Source: Streptomyces sp. CB01635
GTDB lineage: Bacteria; Actinomycetota; Actinomycetes; Streptomycetales; Streptomycetaceae
NCBI RefSeq assembly: GCF_002803065.1
Contig: NZ_NNBL01000003.1
Location: 579,461-643,460 of the forward strand
Reading direction: 5' to 3'
DNA: 64,000 bases
Shown here: piece after piece, positions 8,701 to 16,686 of the stretch
Numbering within the stretch: position 1 is the first letter of the stretch
Layout: each line of letters opens with the position of its first letter
Notes under the pieces: model-generated
Database searches by the model: none
What the model was told of the DNA's origin: nothing
The model's input: only the letters and a program-made list of their open reading frames with translations
Translations under genes and position numbers: made by a program

Positions 8701-10071
8701 ATGAGCACAGTCGCAGGTGGCGCTACGGACCCGGGAGCACGGCGCCGGTCCGGTCCGTGGAAGGTCGCCGGGGCCTCGATGATCGGTACCAGCGTCGAGT
8801 GGTACGACTTCGGCATCTACGCCACCGCCGCCGCGCTCGTCTTCCCCGAGCTGTTCTTCCCCGAGATGAACCGGGCGCTCGGCACGCTCATGTCGTTCGC
8901 GACGCTCTTCGTGGGCTCCCTCGGACGCCCGCTCGGCGCGGTCGTGTTCGGGCACATCGGTGACCGCTACGGCCGCAAGCGCGCCCTGATCTGGTCCATG
9001 ACGCTCATGGGCGGCGCCACCTTCTGTATCGGCCTGCTCCCGGGCTACGCCTCCATCGGCGTCGCCGCGCCGCTCCTGCTCGTCCTCATCCGCATGGTCC
9101 AGTCGCTGGCGGTCGGCGGCGAGTGGGGCGGCGCCGTGCTGTTCGCCGTCGAACACGCCCCGCCCCGGCGCCGGGCCTTCTTCGGCTCCTTCCCCCAAGT
9201 CGGCGACGGGGTCGGCTACTTCATGTCCACCGGCGTCTTCGCGCTCGCGGCACTGGCGGGCCATGACGCACTCGTCGGCTGGGCCTGGCGCCTGCCCTTC
9301 CTGCTGTCCGCCGTCCTGGTGCTGGTCGGCCTCGTGATCCGCAGCTCCATGGAGGAGTCGCCCGCGTTCGAGGCCGCGCGCCGGGCCGAGGCCGCCGAGG
9401 AGAAGCAGGCCGCACCGTTCGTCGCCGTCGTCCGCGACGCCTGGAAGACCTGGCTGCTCGCCTCCGGCGCCTTCCTCATCACCGTCGGCGGCTACTACGT
9501 GGTCGTCACCTTCATGTCGACCTATGCCGTCAACGAACTGGGCTTCACCGACTCGCAGGTGGCGGGCGCCGGCACGGCCGCCTCCGTGGTCGTCATCGTG
9601 TGCACCCCGCTGGCCGCCCTGGTCGCCGACCGCCTCGGGCTGCGCCGGGTGACGCTGACCGGCATCCTGCTGCACCTCGTCGTGGCCTTCCCGATGTTCT
9701 GGCTCGCCGACACCCGTTCCGTGCCCGGACTCTGGCTCGCCATGTGCCTGCCGATGCTCGCCAGCACCGTCGCGTACGCCTCGATCGGCACGCTCATATC
9801 CGGCTGGTTCGCTCCCCGGGTGCGCTACACGGGTCTCTCCATGAGCTTCCAGACGGCGGGGCTCATCGGCACGCTGGCCCCGGCGGCGGCGACCTGGCTG
9901 TTCAGTGCCGCCGGAGACTCATGGACCCCGGTCGCCACCGCCTTCGCCGTGATGGCGCTGGTCAGCGCGGGCTGCCTCGCCGCGTTCCGGCAGGCGCCGG
10001 GCACGGAGTCGGAGGTTGCGGACCTCGATGAGCAGGAGGCGGTGCCTCCGGCCGCCGCACCCGTCGAGTAG
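8701..10071 (+). CDS. MFS transporter, metabolite:H+ symporter type
   Basis: A 456-residue inner-membrane transporter with about 12 hydrophobic segments. The N-terminal GTSVEWYDFGIYATAAAL and the loop GHIGDRYGRKRAL are diagnostic of the metabolite:H+ symporter (MHS) branch that includes KgtP, ProP and ShiA. A charged central loop (EEKQAAP) separates the two six-helix halves. AAGGAG precedes the ATG. The promoter overlaps a palindrome shared with the decarboxylase gene, so it probably imports the decarboxylase substrate or a related carboxylic acid (inference). Confidence 0.9.
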   Translation: MSTVAGGATDPGARRRSGPWKVAGASMIGTSVEWYDFGIYATAAALVFPELFFPEMNRALGTLMSFATLFVGSLGRPLGAVVFGHIGDRYGRKRALIWSMTLMGGATFCIGLLPGYASIGVAAPLLLVLIRMVQSLAVGGEWGGAVLFAVEHAPPRRRAFFGSFPQVGDGVGYFMSTGVFALAALAGHDALVGWAWRLPFLLSAVLVLVGLVIRSSMEESPAFEAARRAEAAEEKQAAPFVAVVRDAWKTWLLASGAFLITVGGYYVVVTFMSTYAVNELGFTDSQVAGAGTAASVVVIVCTPLAALVADRLGLRRVTLTGILLHLVVAFPMFWLADTRSVPGLWLAMCLPMLASTVAYASIGTLISGWFAPRVRYTGLSMSFQTAGLIGTLAPAAATWLFSAAGDSWTPVATAFAVMALVSAGCLAAFRQAPGTESEVADLDEQEAVPPAAAPVE

Positions 10072-10253
10072 CGGAAACCGCCCGCCCGGAACAGATCGCC
10101 CCGGCGCCTTCGACGAGCGCGGCTCCCAGTCGGTGAACACCGACGACATCGCGCAGTGGTGGGCGCCGGGCCCAGACTCCACAGGCACGTCCCCAGAAAG
10201 GCGGAACTCCCCGTCGCAGCGGCATCCCCGGCGGCGAACAGCGACGTGCGGAC

Positions 10254-10406
10254 ATGACCGCCCCACTGGCCCGCGCACTCGACGAGGCCAGGATCACCGT
10301 CTGTTGGGTCCTCGCGGTGATCGACAACGCCGTCAGTACGCGAAGCCTCGGCGAGCGCCCAAACCTGGCGGAACTCGGTACGGGGCTGCTCCTCGGACAG
10401 GAGTAG
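10254..10406 (+). CDS. possible 50-residue protein, unrecognised
   Basis: An ATG frame of 50 codons with mostly G or C in third positions, so it could be a small gene or the end of a decayed one. The product is MTAPLARALDEARITVCWVL followed by a hydrophobic and Leu-rich tail. There is no clear ribosome site and I recognise no family. It lies in the 400-base space between the MFS gene and the second GntR gene, in which I see no other gene. Confidence 0.25.
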   Translation: MTAPLARALDEARITVCWVLAVIDNAVSTRSLGERPNLAELGTGLLLGQE

Positions 10407-10411
10407 CGGAA

Positions 10412-10446
10412 GCCGGAAGCCGGGAGCCGGGAGCCGGGAGCCGAGG
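10412..10446. repeat. heptamer tandem repeat, five units
   Basis: Five consecutive units of GCCGGRA (GCCGGAA, three GCCGGGA, then GCCGAGG) just after the small frame. This is simple slippage-type repeat DNA with no obvious function. Confidence 0.7.
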
Positions 10447-10473
10447 CCGAGGGTCCTGGCCTCCTGCCCCCGC

Positions 10474-11205
10474 TCAGCCCGCGTCGGTGCCGCTGTCCGC
10501 GCCATTGCCTCCGTCGGCGATCCGCGTCGCCGCGTCGGAGAAGTAACGCAGCGCCGAGTCGCGGGTGCCGGCCACGTGGTGGCGCGCCAGTTCCTCCGCC
10601 CGGGCCGCGTCGCGGTCGCGGACCGCCTCGTACAGACGCTCGTGCTCCCCGCACATCGGATCGCCGTCGTTGAGGTCGGAGGTCAGCCGGAAGAGCCGGC
10701 GCAGCCGCGCGTCCAGAGGTGCCATCAGCTCCTGGAGGAGCGGGTTGCCCGACGCCTCGACGATCTGCTGGTGGAAGTCCGCGTTGTGCGCCACGGCCTG
10801 GCGCAGCCGACCCGCGTCGGATGCCTTGCGGCTGCGCGCCAACAGGCGCTCCATCGCGCGTAGTTGGGTGGTCGTCGCGTGGCGCGCCGCGAGTCCCGCC
10901 GCCAGGCCCTCGAGGTTCTCGCGGACGTCGAAGAGGTACGTCGCGTCCTGCGCGCCGAAATCCGTGACCACGGAGCCGCGCCTGGCCTGCACGGTCAGAA
11001 AGCCCTCCTGTTCGAGCCGCTGCATGGCTTCCCTCAACGGGATGCGGGAGACACCCAGCTGGTCCGCCAGTTCGCGCTCCACCAGGCGCATGCCCGCCGG
11101 GAACGTCCCCTCGATGATCCGCTCACGGAGTTCCACGTAGACCCGCTCTCTCAGGGACTGGTGGCTCTCACCGATCGTGGGGCGGCGGTCAGCGCGGGTG
11201 GTCAT
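10474..11205 (-). CDS. GntR family regulator, FadR subfamily
   Basis: A 243-residue regulator with an N-terminal winged helix (LRERIIEGTFPAGMRLVERELADQLGVSRIPLREAMQRLEQEGFL) and a C-terminal FCD domain (NADFHQQIVEASGNPLLQEL, DHHVAG-type helices). The ATG at 11205 has GAGGA seven bases upstream and is preferred over an in-frame start 48 codons earlier. It is divergent from the broken permease at 11411-14352; its original target was probably that permease, now inactivated. The palindrome at 11306-11322 is the likely operator. Confidence 0.88.
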   Translation of the reverse strand: MTTRADRRPTIGESHQSLRERVYVELRERIIEGTFPAGMRLVERELADQLGVSRIPLREAMQRLEQEGFLTVQARRGSVVTDFGAQDATYLFDVRENLEGLAAGLAARHATTTQLRAMERLLARSRKASDAGRLRQAVAHNADFHQQIVEASGNPLLQELMAPLDARLRRLFRLTSDLNDGDPMCGEHERLYEAVRDRDAARAEELARHHVAGTRDSALRYFSDAATRIADGGNGADSGTDAG

Positions 11206-11305
11206 CGAGTCCTCTTCAGTGGCGAGCGGGGCGCGGCCGTGGCAGGCCCCCGGGGTGTCTCTGATCATCGCAGACCGCGGAAACGCGGACCGACAGGCCG
11301 TTGAT

Positions 11306-11322
11306 TGGAATTCGATATACCA
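11306..11322. promoter_or_regulatory. GntR operator candidate (TGGNAT-N5-ATNCCA)
   Basis: TGGAATTCGATATACCA is a 17-base imperfect inverted repeat, 101 bases upstream of the GntR ATG in the region shared with the truncated permease. The TGG...CCA ends are common in FadR-type operators. No other feature is seen in the roughly 200 bases between the two genes. Confidence 0.45.
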
Positions 11323-11482
11323 GTCAGCTCGTCGTTGCCCGTTGCTCACCAGCAGAATTGTGCCAAAGTCGCGACCGGCTGGTTAGTCGTCCCGGGCGTC
11401 ATGCGAATAGTTGGCGCTGGCCGGTGTGGTGCCCATCGCCATCGCCCACGTCGCCGTGGTGTCGTACAACCTCATCACCGTT

Positions 11483-13230
11483 CCTCAGCGCTGAGCGTGG
11501 GTGAGTCCTTGATCGGGGACTCGTCTCGGCGGCCCGTCCCGAACGGTGCTGGGCGGGCTGGACCGTGGGCGGGGGCCTTCGGCTGCACACATCGGGTGTG
11601 TGGTCCTGGGGGCCGTCTCTGGCCCTGGGTGGGCGGGCAGGGTGGGCTGGTGTACTGACGCGGGAGGGCGATGGTCTTCCGTACCGGCCCCCGGGCGTGT
11701 CTCCACGCACCGGATTCGAGCGGCTTCCGTCTTCTTGCGGGATACGGTCTTCTCTGCCCTGCGCCGCGCGCCCAGGCCCTGGCCGCGCCTGCCGAGCACC
11801 AACGCCGCAGCGTCGTGCCCGGACGTCTTGTGAACCTTCGTGCTGCTGGCCTTGCACCAGTACTGCCTGCCCCAGCGGCTGGAGTGGATCAATTCGCTGC
11901 ACGCCTGCCGCACCTGGGCGTTCCGGCGGTCGGTGGTCCCGGTGTAGTCGATGTCGATGCGGCCGGGGCGACCGACGGGGTTGCCGTGGACATCGAGGCG
12001 CCAGGCGGCTAGGTGGTCGGCGTTGTGGTCGATGCCAATGACGCCGCAGGCCAGGGCTGCCTTCATCAACGTCTCGTCGTCCACGTCTTCGGGCAGGTCG
12101 GGGCGGGCCGGAGTGAAGGCCGCGTTCAGATAGCAGCGGCCGTCCCGGAAGCCGATGGAATAGCCCACCGCCCGGTTCGCCGCTACCTGTGCAGCCCACT
12201 CTGCATTGCGATAGGCGAAGGAACAGGTGGCGTCCAGTCGGTAGCGGCCGTGCTGGTCGCTGCGGTCGGCGTACTTGTGCGCGAGCTCGCCCGGCAGCTT
12301 GACCAGAACCGCCCCGTCGGGGCTGACCTGGATGGACTGGTTTCCGAACCGTTTGCCCGCCTCCCCGTCGGCCTCGATCCGGATCCGCGCCTCGTACCAG
12401 CGCTGCCGCCAGACCGTCTCGTCCAGCCCGGCCGCCGCCAAGTGCAGCCGGTTGCGCAGGAGGTCCTTGCCGCCGCGCACCACCCGCACGATCCCCGCCC
12501 GGAGATCGGCGCGCACCGCCGCCGCGACGGCAGTTAGGTGCTGGTGGCGGGCCTGCTTGGTGGATCGCACCGCCTGCGTCGGGTAGCCCTTGATGCGGGT
12601 CTTGATGTCACAGGCGTCAACCGGGACGGCCAGCCGCTTCTCCAAGGTTTCCAGGACCTGTTCGAGCTGGTCGAGGTGGGCGGCCTGGGCCCGGCGGGCC
12701 AGTGCCCACTGGTCGTTCGAGCCCCGGGTGATGGTGCCCGCCCAGCGCGAGGAGGACAGGGCGGAGATCTCCCGCTTACGCCGGGCGAAATCCTCGCGCG
12801 TGTGCCCGACGCCCAGGAACACCCGCTCGGCCAGATCGCGCGTCGCCAACTGTGAGAGGAACCGGCCCAGTTCGGACAGGATCTCCTCATCGCGTGCCGA
12901 GAGGCGCAGCCGGGTCCGGATGCTCAAGGCACCCGAGGACTCCGCCAGCCGGGGCGGACGCATGACCCGCAACCCTGATGCCGACCGAACCACCGATTCA
13001 CCCACCTCCAACACCTCCATCGCGCATCAATCCGCCGCACCGTCGAACAGCCCAACGAGCGACCAGCAGACAGGTCACCCGTCCGGCTCGGGAACTCCAG
13101 TTCCCGTTGGCGTAGCCGGGCCTCACGACGCCCCGCCCGCACCCGGCCCGGGACGCCAGTCGCTCTACACGATCCGCGGCTCACTAGAGCTCACTTCATG
13201 ACACTAAAACTCACTGATCGGGGAACAGTT
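11483..13230 (-). mobile_element. TnpB-only IS605/IS1341-type element
   Basis: A roughly 1.75-kb insertion inside the permease gene. It carries only tnpB, ending two bases from the right edge, and has no TnpA. The edges are inferred from restoration of the permease frame; three bases (GTT) are ambiguous at the junction. There is no target duplication, as expected for single-strand Y1 transposition. On the element strand the left flank ends in GGTTTCA(AC), consistent with insertion 3' of TTCA. Near the right end GAGTCC ... GGACTC (about 11502-11523) can form a hairpin of the kind found in the guide-RNA region. Confidence 0.75.
11485..13020 (-). pseudogene. tnpB: TnpB-like protein lacking RuvC-II (internally deleted)
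   Basis: A 511-codon frame of the long Streptomyces IS1341-type TnpB class. RuvC-I is present (GVIGIDHNADHLAAW, Asp at residue 331), and so is the RuvC-III region (KTSGHDAAALVLGRR, Asp at 403). Between them only about 70 residues remain: AQVRQACSELIHSSRWGRQYW jumps directly from the helix before RuvC-II to the segment after it (compare 'SxWGxQxW' just before RuvC-III in intact relatives). The catalytic Glu of the xxIAVEDL block and the surrounding 70 to 80 residues are missing while the frame stays open. The product should be unable to cleave DNA but might still bind RNA or DNA. The Pro/Arg-rich last 80 residues probably reflect the overlapping guide-RNA region. Confidence 0.75.
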
Positions 13231-14363
13231 GAAACCCCCGGAGTGGCTGCGGCCTTCGGCTACTTCGCGTCCGGCTCGGTGCACGACGCGACCGGAGCGG
13301 ACGTCCCGTGGTGGGTGCTCTCGGGTGTCTGCGTCCTCGCCGTGGGTGTGCTCGGCTGGCTCAGGGTGACCCTCAGCGCCAAGGTCCTCGGCGTCGCGCT
13401 GATCCTCGAAGTGCTGACCCTGCTCATCATGGACGGCGGCATCCTCGGCCACCGGGGCACCGCGGCCCTCGACGTGCACTCCTTCGACCCGAGCACGCTC
13501 GCCACCGGCGGGATCGCGGGCATGTTCGTCATCGTGATCGGCGCCTTCACGGGCTTCGAAGCCACCGCCATCTACGCGGAGGAGGCGCGCGAACCGAGCC
13601 GCACCGTCCCGCGTGCCACCTTCATCGCCATCGGGTTCCTCGCCCTGTTCTACTCCGTCGGCGCATGGCTCATCATGGGCGCGTTCGGCACGGACAAGGC
13701 GGTGGCCATGGCCCGCGCTACCGCCGGCCCCGAACTCACCTTCAGAGCAGGCGAGTTGTACGTAGGTGCCTGGCTGTCCGACACCATGCACGCCCTCGTC
13801 GTCGTCAGCGCCTTCGCCGCCACCCTCGCCTTCCACAACGCCGCCGCACGCTACCTCTACGCCCTCGGACGCGAAGGACTCCTGCCGCGGCGACTGGGCA
13901 ACGTCTCCGCCCGGCACGGCTCTCCGGGCATCGCGGTGAGCACGCAGACCGTCTTCAACCTCCTGGTGATCCTCGTCGGCGCCGCGCTGGCCGCCGACCC
14001 GTTCTCGCAGGTCCTGATCTGGACCAACAGCATCGCCGTCCTGGGCATCATGGTCATGCAGGCCCTGGCGGCCCTCGCCGTGTGGGCCTTCTTCCGGCGC
14101 GACCGACGGGGCATGTCGGCCGCCCGCGTGGTCTGGTCCCCGCTGATCGCGTTCGCCGGTCTCGCGCTCCTCACCGTCCTGGCGGTCCTCCACTTCGGCC
14201 TTCTGACGGGCGCCTCGGGGACGGTGAACGCCGTCCTCCTGGCCCCCCTGCCCGTCGTCCTCGCGGCCGGCATCTGCATCGCCCTGCGCATCCGCAGCAG
14301 GGACCCGCAGCGCTACGCCCGGCTGACCAACATCGACGTCGAGAGGGACTGACACCCGGGGTG

Positions 14364-14397
14364 ACGTGAACGGGCGGTGCGACCCGCCCGCTCACGT
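14364..14397. terminator. hairpin terminator after the permease remnant
   Basis: ACGTGA-A-CGGGCGG, loop TGCGAC, then CCGCCCG-C-TCACGT: 13 base pairs with one mismatch, 12 bases after the permease stop. There is no T-run, which is usual for Streptomyces terminators. Confidence 0.6.
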
Positions 14398-14478
14398 CTC
14401 TCGTCGAGCGATGAGTCCCGGGGGCGTGCTCGGTCTATGCATGTAAGGGATTCACGCGACGGACACCCAGGAGATGTG

Positions 14479-15057
14479 ATGAGCAAAGTGGTCATGCACA
14501 ACGTCGTCTCCGTGGACGGCTTCATCGCCGACTCGGAGGACCAGGTCGGCCCGCTGTTCGACTGGTACGCGAACGGCGGCATCGAGATCGGCTCGAACGG
14601 GACGGTGTCGATGTCCAAGGTCTCGGCCGACTACGTCCGGCCGATGTGGGAGAGCATCGGGACGCTGGTGATCGGGCGGCACTTGTTCGACATGACCAAC
14701 GGCTGGGAGGGGAAGCCGCCGGCGGGTGAGCACGTGGTCGTGGTGTCGCACCGGCCAAGGCCCGAGGGCTGGCACCCCGAGGCGTCGTACTACTTCGTGG
14801 ACGACGTGGCGAAGGCGATCGCGAAGGCCAAGGAACTCGCGGGGGACCGCACCGTCGGGGTGGCCGCCGGCGAGACGGGCGGCCAGGCGCTCGCCCTGGG
14901 GCTGGTCGACGAGGTGGCCATGGACGTCGTGCCCGTCGTCTTCGGCTCCGGCAAGCGGTACTTCGGGTCCGTCGACGCCCAGCATCTCCTCGAGGACCCC
15001 CACGTCGTGATCCAGGGGGAACGCGTACTGCACCTCCTTTACAAAGTCCGCCACTAG
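14479..15057 (+). CDS. dihydrofolate reductase family protein (RibD C-terminal fold)
   Basis: A 192-residue protein of the RibD/DHFR-like family: SVDGFIADSEDQVG near the N-terminus, GRHLFDMTNGW, then a nucleotide-binding turn (VGVAAGETGGQALALGLVDEV) and FGSGKRYFG. These proteins are NADPH-dependent reductases of mostly unknown substrate, common in Streptomyces as stand-alone genes, and should not be read as the folate enzyme. AGGAG lies a few bases before the ATG. The gene ends one base from the convergent serine hydrolase gene. Confidence 0.85.
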   Translation: MSKVVMHNVVSVDGFIADSEDQVGPLFDWYANGGIEIGSNGTVSMSKVSADYVRPMWESIGTLVIGRHLFDMTNGWEGKPPAGEHVVVVSHRPRPEGWHPEASYYFVDDVAKAIAKAKELAGDRTVGVAAGETGGQALALGLVDEVAMDVVPVVFGSGKRYFGSVDAQHLLEDPHVVIQGERVLHLLYKVRH

Positions 15058-15058
15058 T

Positions 15059-16237
15059 TCAAGAGGTCAGGACGGAAACGACCCGGTTGGTCATGTCCTC
15101 CGGCGAGGCCAGCGGGGTCCGGGTGTACGCGAGAACCCAACGGAGCTGCTGATCGCGAGTGGAGAACACCCGTGTCCGGTACCCGTACGTGTCACCTGTC
15201 TTCCCCCAGAACGTCACGCCGTTCACCGTGGCCTGCTGCAGTCCCAGGCTGTACCGGGCGGGACCGCCGTCGAGCATGCGCACACTGTCGGGTGGCAGCG
15301 TGAACAGGTGGTTCATCGCGTGCGGTGGCAGCAACTCGCCGGAGAGCAGCGCCTGATGGAAACGGAAGAGATCGGCGACCGTCGACACCAGTTCGCCCTC
15401 GCCCCAGGCGCTGGACTGGTCGTACACGGTGACGTCCCGGAGCGACCCGCCGGTCATCTTCAGGTATCCGTGCACATGAGAGCCGTGCAGTCTCGGGTCG
15501 CGGTCCGGTATCAGAGTGCCTCGCAGGCCCAGCGGACGGACGACACGCTCCCTGATCACCTCGCCGTACGGGCGACCGGTGACGGCCTCGACCAGCAGAG
15601 CGAGCAGGACGTAATTGATGCCCCGATACTCCTGCTTGCTGCCCGGCCGGAACTTGAGCGGATCGAGCGTCACGGTGCGCACCAGTTCCTCCGGCGTCCA
15701 CCTGTCGAACCGATGGCGCAGGACGGCTTCCGGAGTGCTGACGTCAGGCAGGTCGCGATGGTCGGGGAGCCCGCTCGTGTGGTTCAGCAGCTGCGCCACG
15801 GTGATCCGCGCGGACTCGGCCGGAAGCAGCCCGGGGAGGTGCCGTCCGATGGGCTCGTCGAGGTCCACAAGTCCCCGCGACCACAGTTGCAGCACCACGG
15901 TCGCCACGAAAGCCTTGGTGACGCTGCCCGCGCGGAACGCGTCGTCCGGGCGTACCCGACGGGCCGTTCTGATGTCGGCCACGCCCGACGTCCCGTACCA
16001 GCGCTGCCCCGGGCGGTCGACGAGCAACTGTGCGGACGTGGCCGGTGGGTGGGTGAGGTCGGAGATCGCTTCTTTTAGGGCGCGTGTGTCCGGCGAGCCT
16101 GAGCCCGACGGCGTATGCGCGGCAGCACGTCCCGTGCCGACCAGCATCGCGCCCGCCGCCGCACTGCCTGCCAACAGGGAACGTCGCGAGAGGAATGTCA
16201 TGACGTCGATCTTGCCGCCGACGCCGCGCGCTTCCAT
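15059..16237 (-). CDS. Tat-exported serine hydrolase, beta-lactamase / D-Ala-D-Ala peptidase family (S12)
   Basis: A 392-residue protein. FLSRRSLLAGSAAAGAML at residues ~15-32 is a twin-arginine signal peptide. AGSVTKAF gives the S-x-x-K catalytic pair (about residue 97), and GKTG near the C-terminus is the third box. The second box, normally Y-S-N, reads YRG in QEYRGINYVLL, so the Asn is replaced by Gly, an unusual change at a catalytic-site position. The ATG at 16237 overlaps the thioesterase stop as TGATG, indicating translational coupling; an alternative start is 16201. Probable role is cell-wall peptide or ester hydrolysis outside the cell. Confidence 0.83.
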   Translation of the reverse strand: MEARGVGGKIDVMTFLSRRSLLAGSAAAGAMLVGTGRAAAHTPSGSGSPDTRALKEAISDLTHPPATSAQLLVDRPGQRWYGTSGVADIRTARRVRPDDAFRAGSVTKAFVATVVLQLWSRGLVDLDEPIGRHLPGLLPAESARITVAQLLNHTSGLPDHRDLPDVSTPEAVLRHRFDRWTPEELVRTVTLDPLKFRPGSKQEYRGINYVLLALLVEAVTGRPYGEVIRERVVRPLGLRGTLIPDRDPRLHGSHVHGYLKMTGGSLRDVTVYDQSSAWGEGELVSTVADLFRFHQALLSGELLPPHAMNHLFTLPPDSVRMLDGGPARYSLGLQQATVNGVTFWGKTGDTYGYRTRVFSTRDQQLRWVLAYTRTPLASPEDMTNRVVSVLTS

Positions 16238-16638
16238 CAGGGATGGTCCCCACGCGCACCCTGATCGATCCCGGAGTCCTGGTCCGACACCCCTGATAGG
16301 AAGCGTCGCCGGTCGACGATCGCCCGGTCGATCTCACCCGTCGCGACCAGCGCTCCCGTACTGTCCAGAGCTCGTACGCGGAAGGTGAGCCGGCGGCCTT
16401 CCGCTTCGGCCGGCGGTTCCGCGAGGACGTCGACCCAGGCGCCCACGCGCGTGGCACGAAGGTGCTTGATGCGGACACCGGTTCCGACCGTCGTCCGGCC
16501 CTGCGCCGTGAAGGGCGCGGCGGCCCGTACGGTGGCCGCCTCCATCCACGCGATCAACCACGGGGTGGCGAGAACGGGCAGGTCACCGCTTCCCACCGTC
16601 CTCGCGGTATGGGCATCGGACACCTCGTGGCGCATCAC
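16237..16638 (-). CDS. hot-dog fold thioesterase, FlK-like
   Basis: A 133-residue single hot-dog domain protein. The sequence LATPWLIAWMEAATVRAA resembles the active-site helix of acyl-CoA thioesterases of the fluoroacetyl-CoA thioesterase (FlK) type, followed by VGTGVRIKHLRATRVGAWV and a beta-rich end. Likely a homodimeric or tetrameric acyl-CoA thioesterase of unknown substrate. Its stop overlaps the start of the serine hydrolase (TGATG), so the two are co-translated. The start has MM; either Met may be used. Confidence 0.75.
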   Translation of the reverse strand: MMRHEVSDAHTARTVGSGDLPVLATPWLIAWMEAATVRAAAPFTAQGRTTVGTGVRIKHLRATRVGAWVDVLAEPPAEAEGRRLTFRVRALDSTGALVATGEIDRAIVDRRRFLSGVSDQDSGIDQGARGDHP

Positions 16639-16686
16639 ACCACGCTAGCCCGAGGCCGGAGACCCGCGCGCGTTGGCCGTAGGCCG

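Larger units (their letters stand above)
11411..14352 (+). pseudogene. APC-family amino acid permease, 5'-truncated and split by an IS element
   Basis: Codons 11411-11482 read LALAGVVPIAIAHVAVVSYN then LITV, typical of transmembrane helix 3 of APC permeases. The frame then stops inside an IS. It resumes at 13231 with ETPGVAAAFGYFAS and runs to 14352 through about eight more hydrophobic segments, including the GFEATAIYAEEAREPSRTVP signature. Joining GTT (11480-11482) to GAA (13231) restores one frame. The first 70 to 90 residues (helices 1 and 2) are absent upstream of 11411, where a TAG precedes the fragment, so a second lesion removed the 5' end. The ATG at 13198 that would start a 384-residue product lies in IS DNA. 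A functional transporter is unlikely. Confidence 0.8.

Noticed and set aside
10016..10546. 176-residue plus-strand frame overlapping the MFS 3' end
   Set aside because: It overlaps two real genes out of frame and has the Arg/Pro/Ser composition of shadow frames.
13198..14352. Functional 384-residue amino acid permease starting at 13198
   Set aside because: The first 11 codons are IS sequence and the protein lacks its first helices; the left part lies across the IS at 11411-11482.
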